Source: an uncultured Chloracidobacterium sp. (lineage in GTDB: Bacteria; Acidobacteriota; Blastocatellia; Pyrinomonadales; Pyrinomonadaceae). From it: 64,000 nucleotides of DNA. The DNA is taken from assembly GCA_936914845.1 (NCBI GenBank), contig CAKZGE010000007.1, forward strand, positions 62,001-126,000, given 5' to 3'. The position numbers and the translations under genes were made by a program. The notes beneath the pieces are model-generated. The model saw only the letters and a program-made list of their open reading frames with translations, was not told where the DNA came from and did no database searches. Of this stretch, positions 63,663 to 64,000 are shown one piece after another (within the stretch, counting starts at the first letter, position 1; the number at the start of each line of letters is the position of its first letter).

Positions 63663-64000
63663 ATGGGTAAACTCAGAGACCACAATTTCGATGTGATAAT
63701 AATCGGCGGCGGGCCTGCCGGAATGGCTGCCGCCCTATGGTGTGACGAACTTGGCCGCGAAGCGCTTCTTTTGGAAAAAGAGTCCTCTCTCGGCGGTCAG
63801 CTGCACTGGATCCATAATCCGATCAGAAATTATCCCGGAAGGGAAGCGGTCGACGGCTCGGAAATGCTTGCATTCTTTAATGGATCAATAGCGAAAAGAG
63901 GGTTCGTTCAACGGGTATCGAGCGCGGCGACGGCGGTTGATACGGACCGTCGGGTTGTGACGGCCGATTCCGGTGAGAAATATTGCGGTGAAAAGCTGTT
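63663..64000 (+). CDS. Thioredoxin reductase-like NAD(P)/FAD oxidoreductase, truncated by window
   Basis: The first 112 residues of a flavoprotein. After a short lead, VIIIGGGPAGMAAALW is the FAD-binding GxGxxG motif and LLLEKESSLGGQL the following segment. HNPIRNYPG matches the thioredoxin reductase/ferredoxin-NADP reductase type (compare the usual ENYPG). The catalytic CxxC, if present, would lie beyond the window, so disulfide reductase and ferredoxin reductase activities cannot be separated. It starts divergently from the chemosensory operon. Confidence 0.88.
   Translation, partial: MGKLRDHNFDVIIIGGGPAGMAAALWCDELGREALLLEKESSLGGQLHWIHNPIRNYPGREAVDGSEMLAFFNGSIAKRGFVQRVSSAATAVDTDRRVVTADSGEKYCGEKL

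Overview
The window looks like a chromosomal segment of an Acidobacteriota bacterium, most likely class Blastocatellia (Pyrinomonadales-like). This is inferred from gene style, not from a marker gene: large secreted proteins built of delta-60 repeats and 'FRPS...W' calcium-loop repeats, cohesin-like domains, a Ser/Thr kinase fused to TPRs, and Gram-negative envelope systems (RND-TolC, TonB receptor). Base composition is moderate and even. I see no phage, transposon or CRISPR array.

Layout. 1-8.9 kb: the end of a long-chain acyl-CoA synthetase; a secreted protein; a small zinc-finger protein divergent from a sigma-like regulator; a TPR-containing Ser/Thr kinase; a LysR regulator with a 2Fe-2S protein; and a rhodanese. 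9.1-18.4 kb: an RND-type tripartite efflux operon (periplasmic adaptor, HAE1 permease, TolC) followed by a pair of M16 peptidases. 18.5-21.8 kb: a giant secreted delta-60/FRPS repeat protein. 21.9-30.6 kb: a minus-strand block with a DUF2721 protein, QueD, BtaB and BtaA (betaine lipid synthesis), an ABC permease, two GT4 glycosyltransferases around a membrane protein, and a PHP phosphoesterase. This is a candidate membrane-lipid remodelling locus. 30.8-36.15 kb: a vitamin B12 uptake locus with two cobalamin riboswitches, one ahead of btuFCD-like genes and one ahead of a TonB-dependent receptor. 36.2-39.3 kb: a GC-rich, probably structured RNA region, tRNA-Pro(CGG) with a clear promoter and terminator, a DedA protein, pcm, surE and rpsU. 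39.7-45.4 kb: a 1625-residue secreted protein ending cohesin-dockerin-cohesin, and a neighbouring cohesin-like protein. 45.6-52.6 kb: a DinG-type helicase, an M36 metallopeptidase with six C-terminal FRPS repeats, and a small secreted protein. 52.6-54.8 kb: gatB and an SDR oxidoreductase. 54.9-63.4 kb: a five-gene minus-strand chemosensory operon (TPR-REC, CheW, divergent MCP, MCP, CheA-REC) resembling Pil-Chp systems. The window ends inside a thioredoxin-reductase-like flavoprotein.

How the genes work together. The B12 genes form one transport route: outer-membrane receptor, lipoprotein, permease and ATPase, each half under its own riboswitch. The RND trio forms one efflux pump. BtaA and BtaB are consecutive enzymes for a phosphorus-free betaine lipid, and the flanking glycosyltransferases could supply other phosphorus-free lipids. 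The chemosensory operon is complete for signal sensing and kinase control but has no CheR, CheB or stand-alone CheY in view, so it probably acts on something other than flagella.
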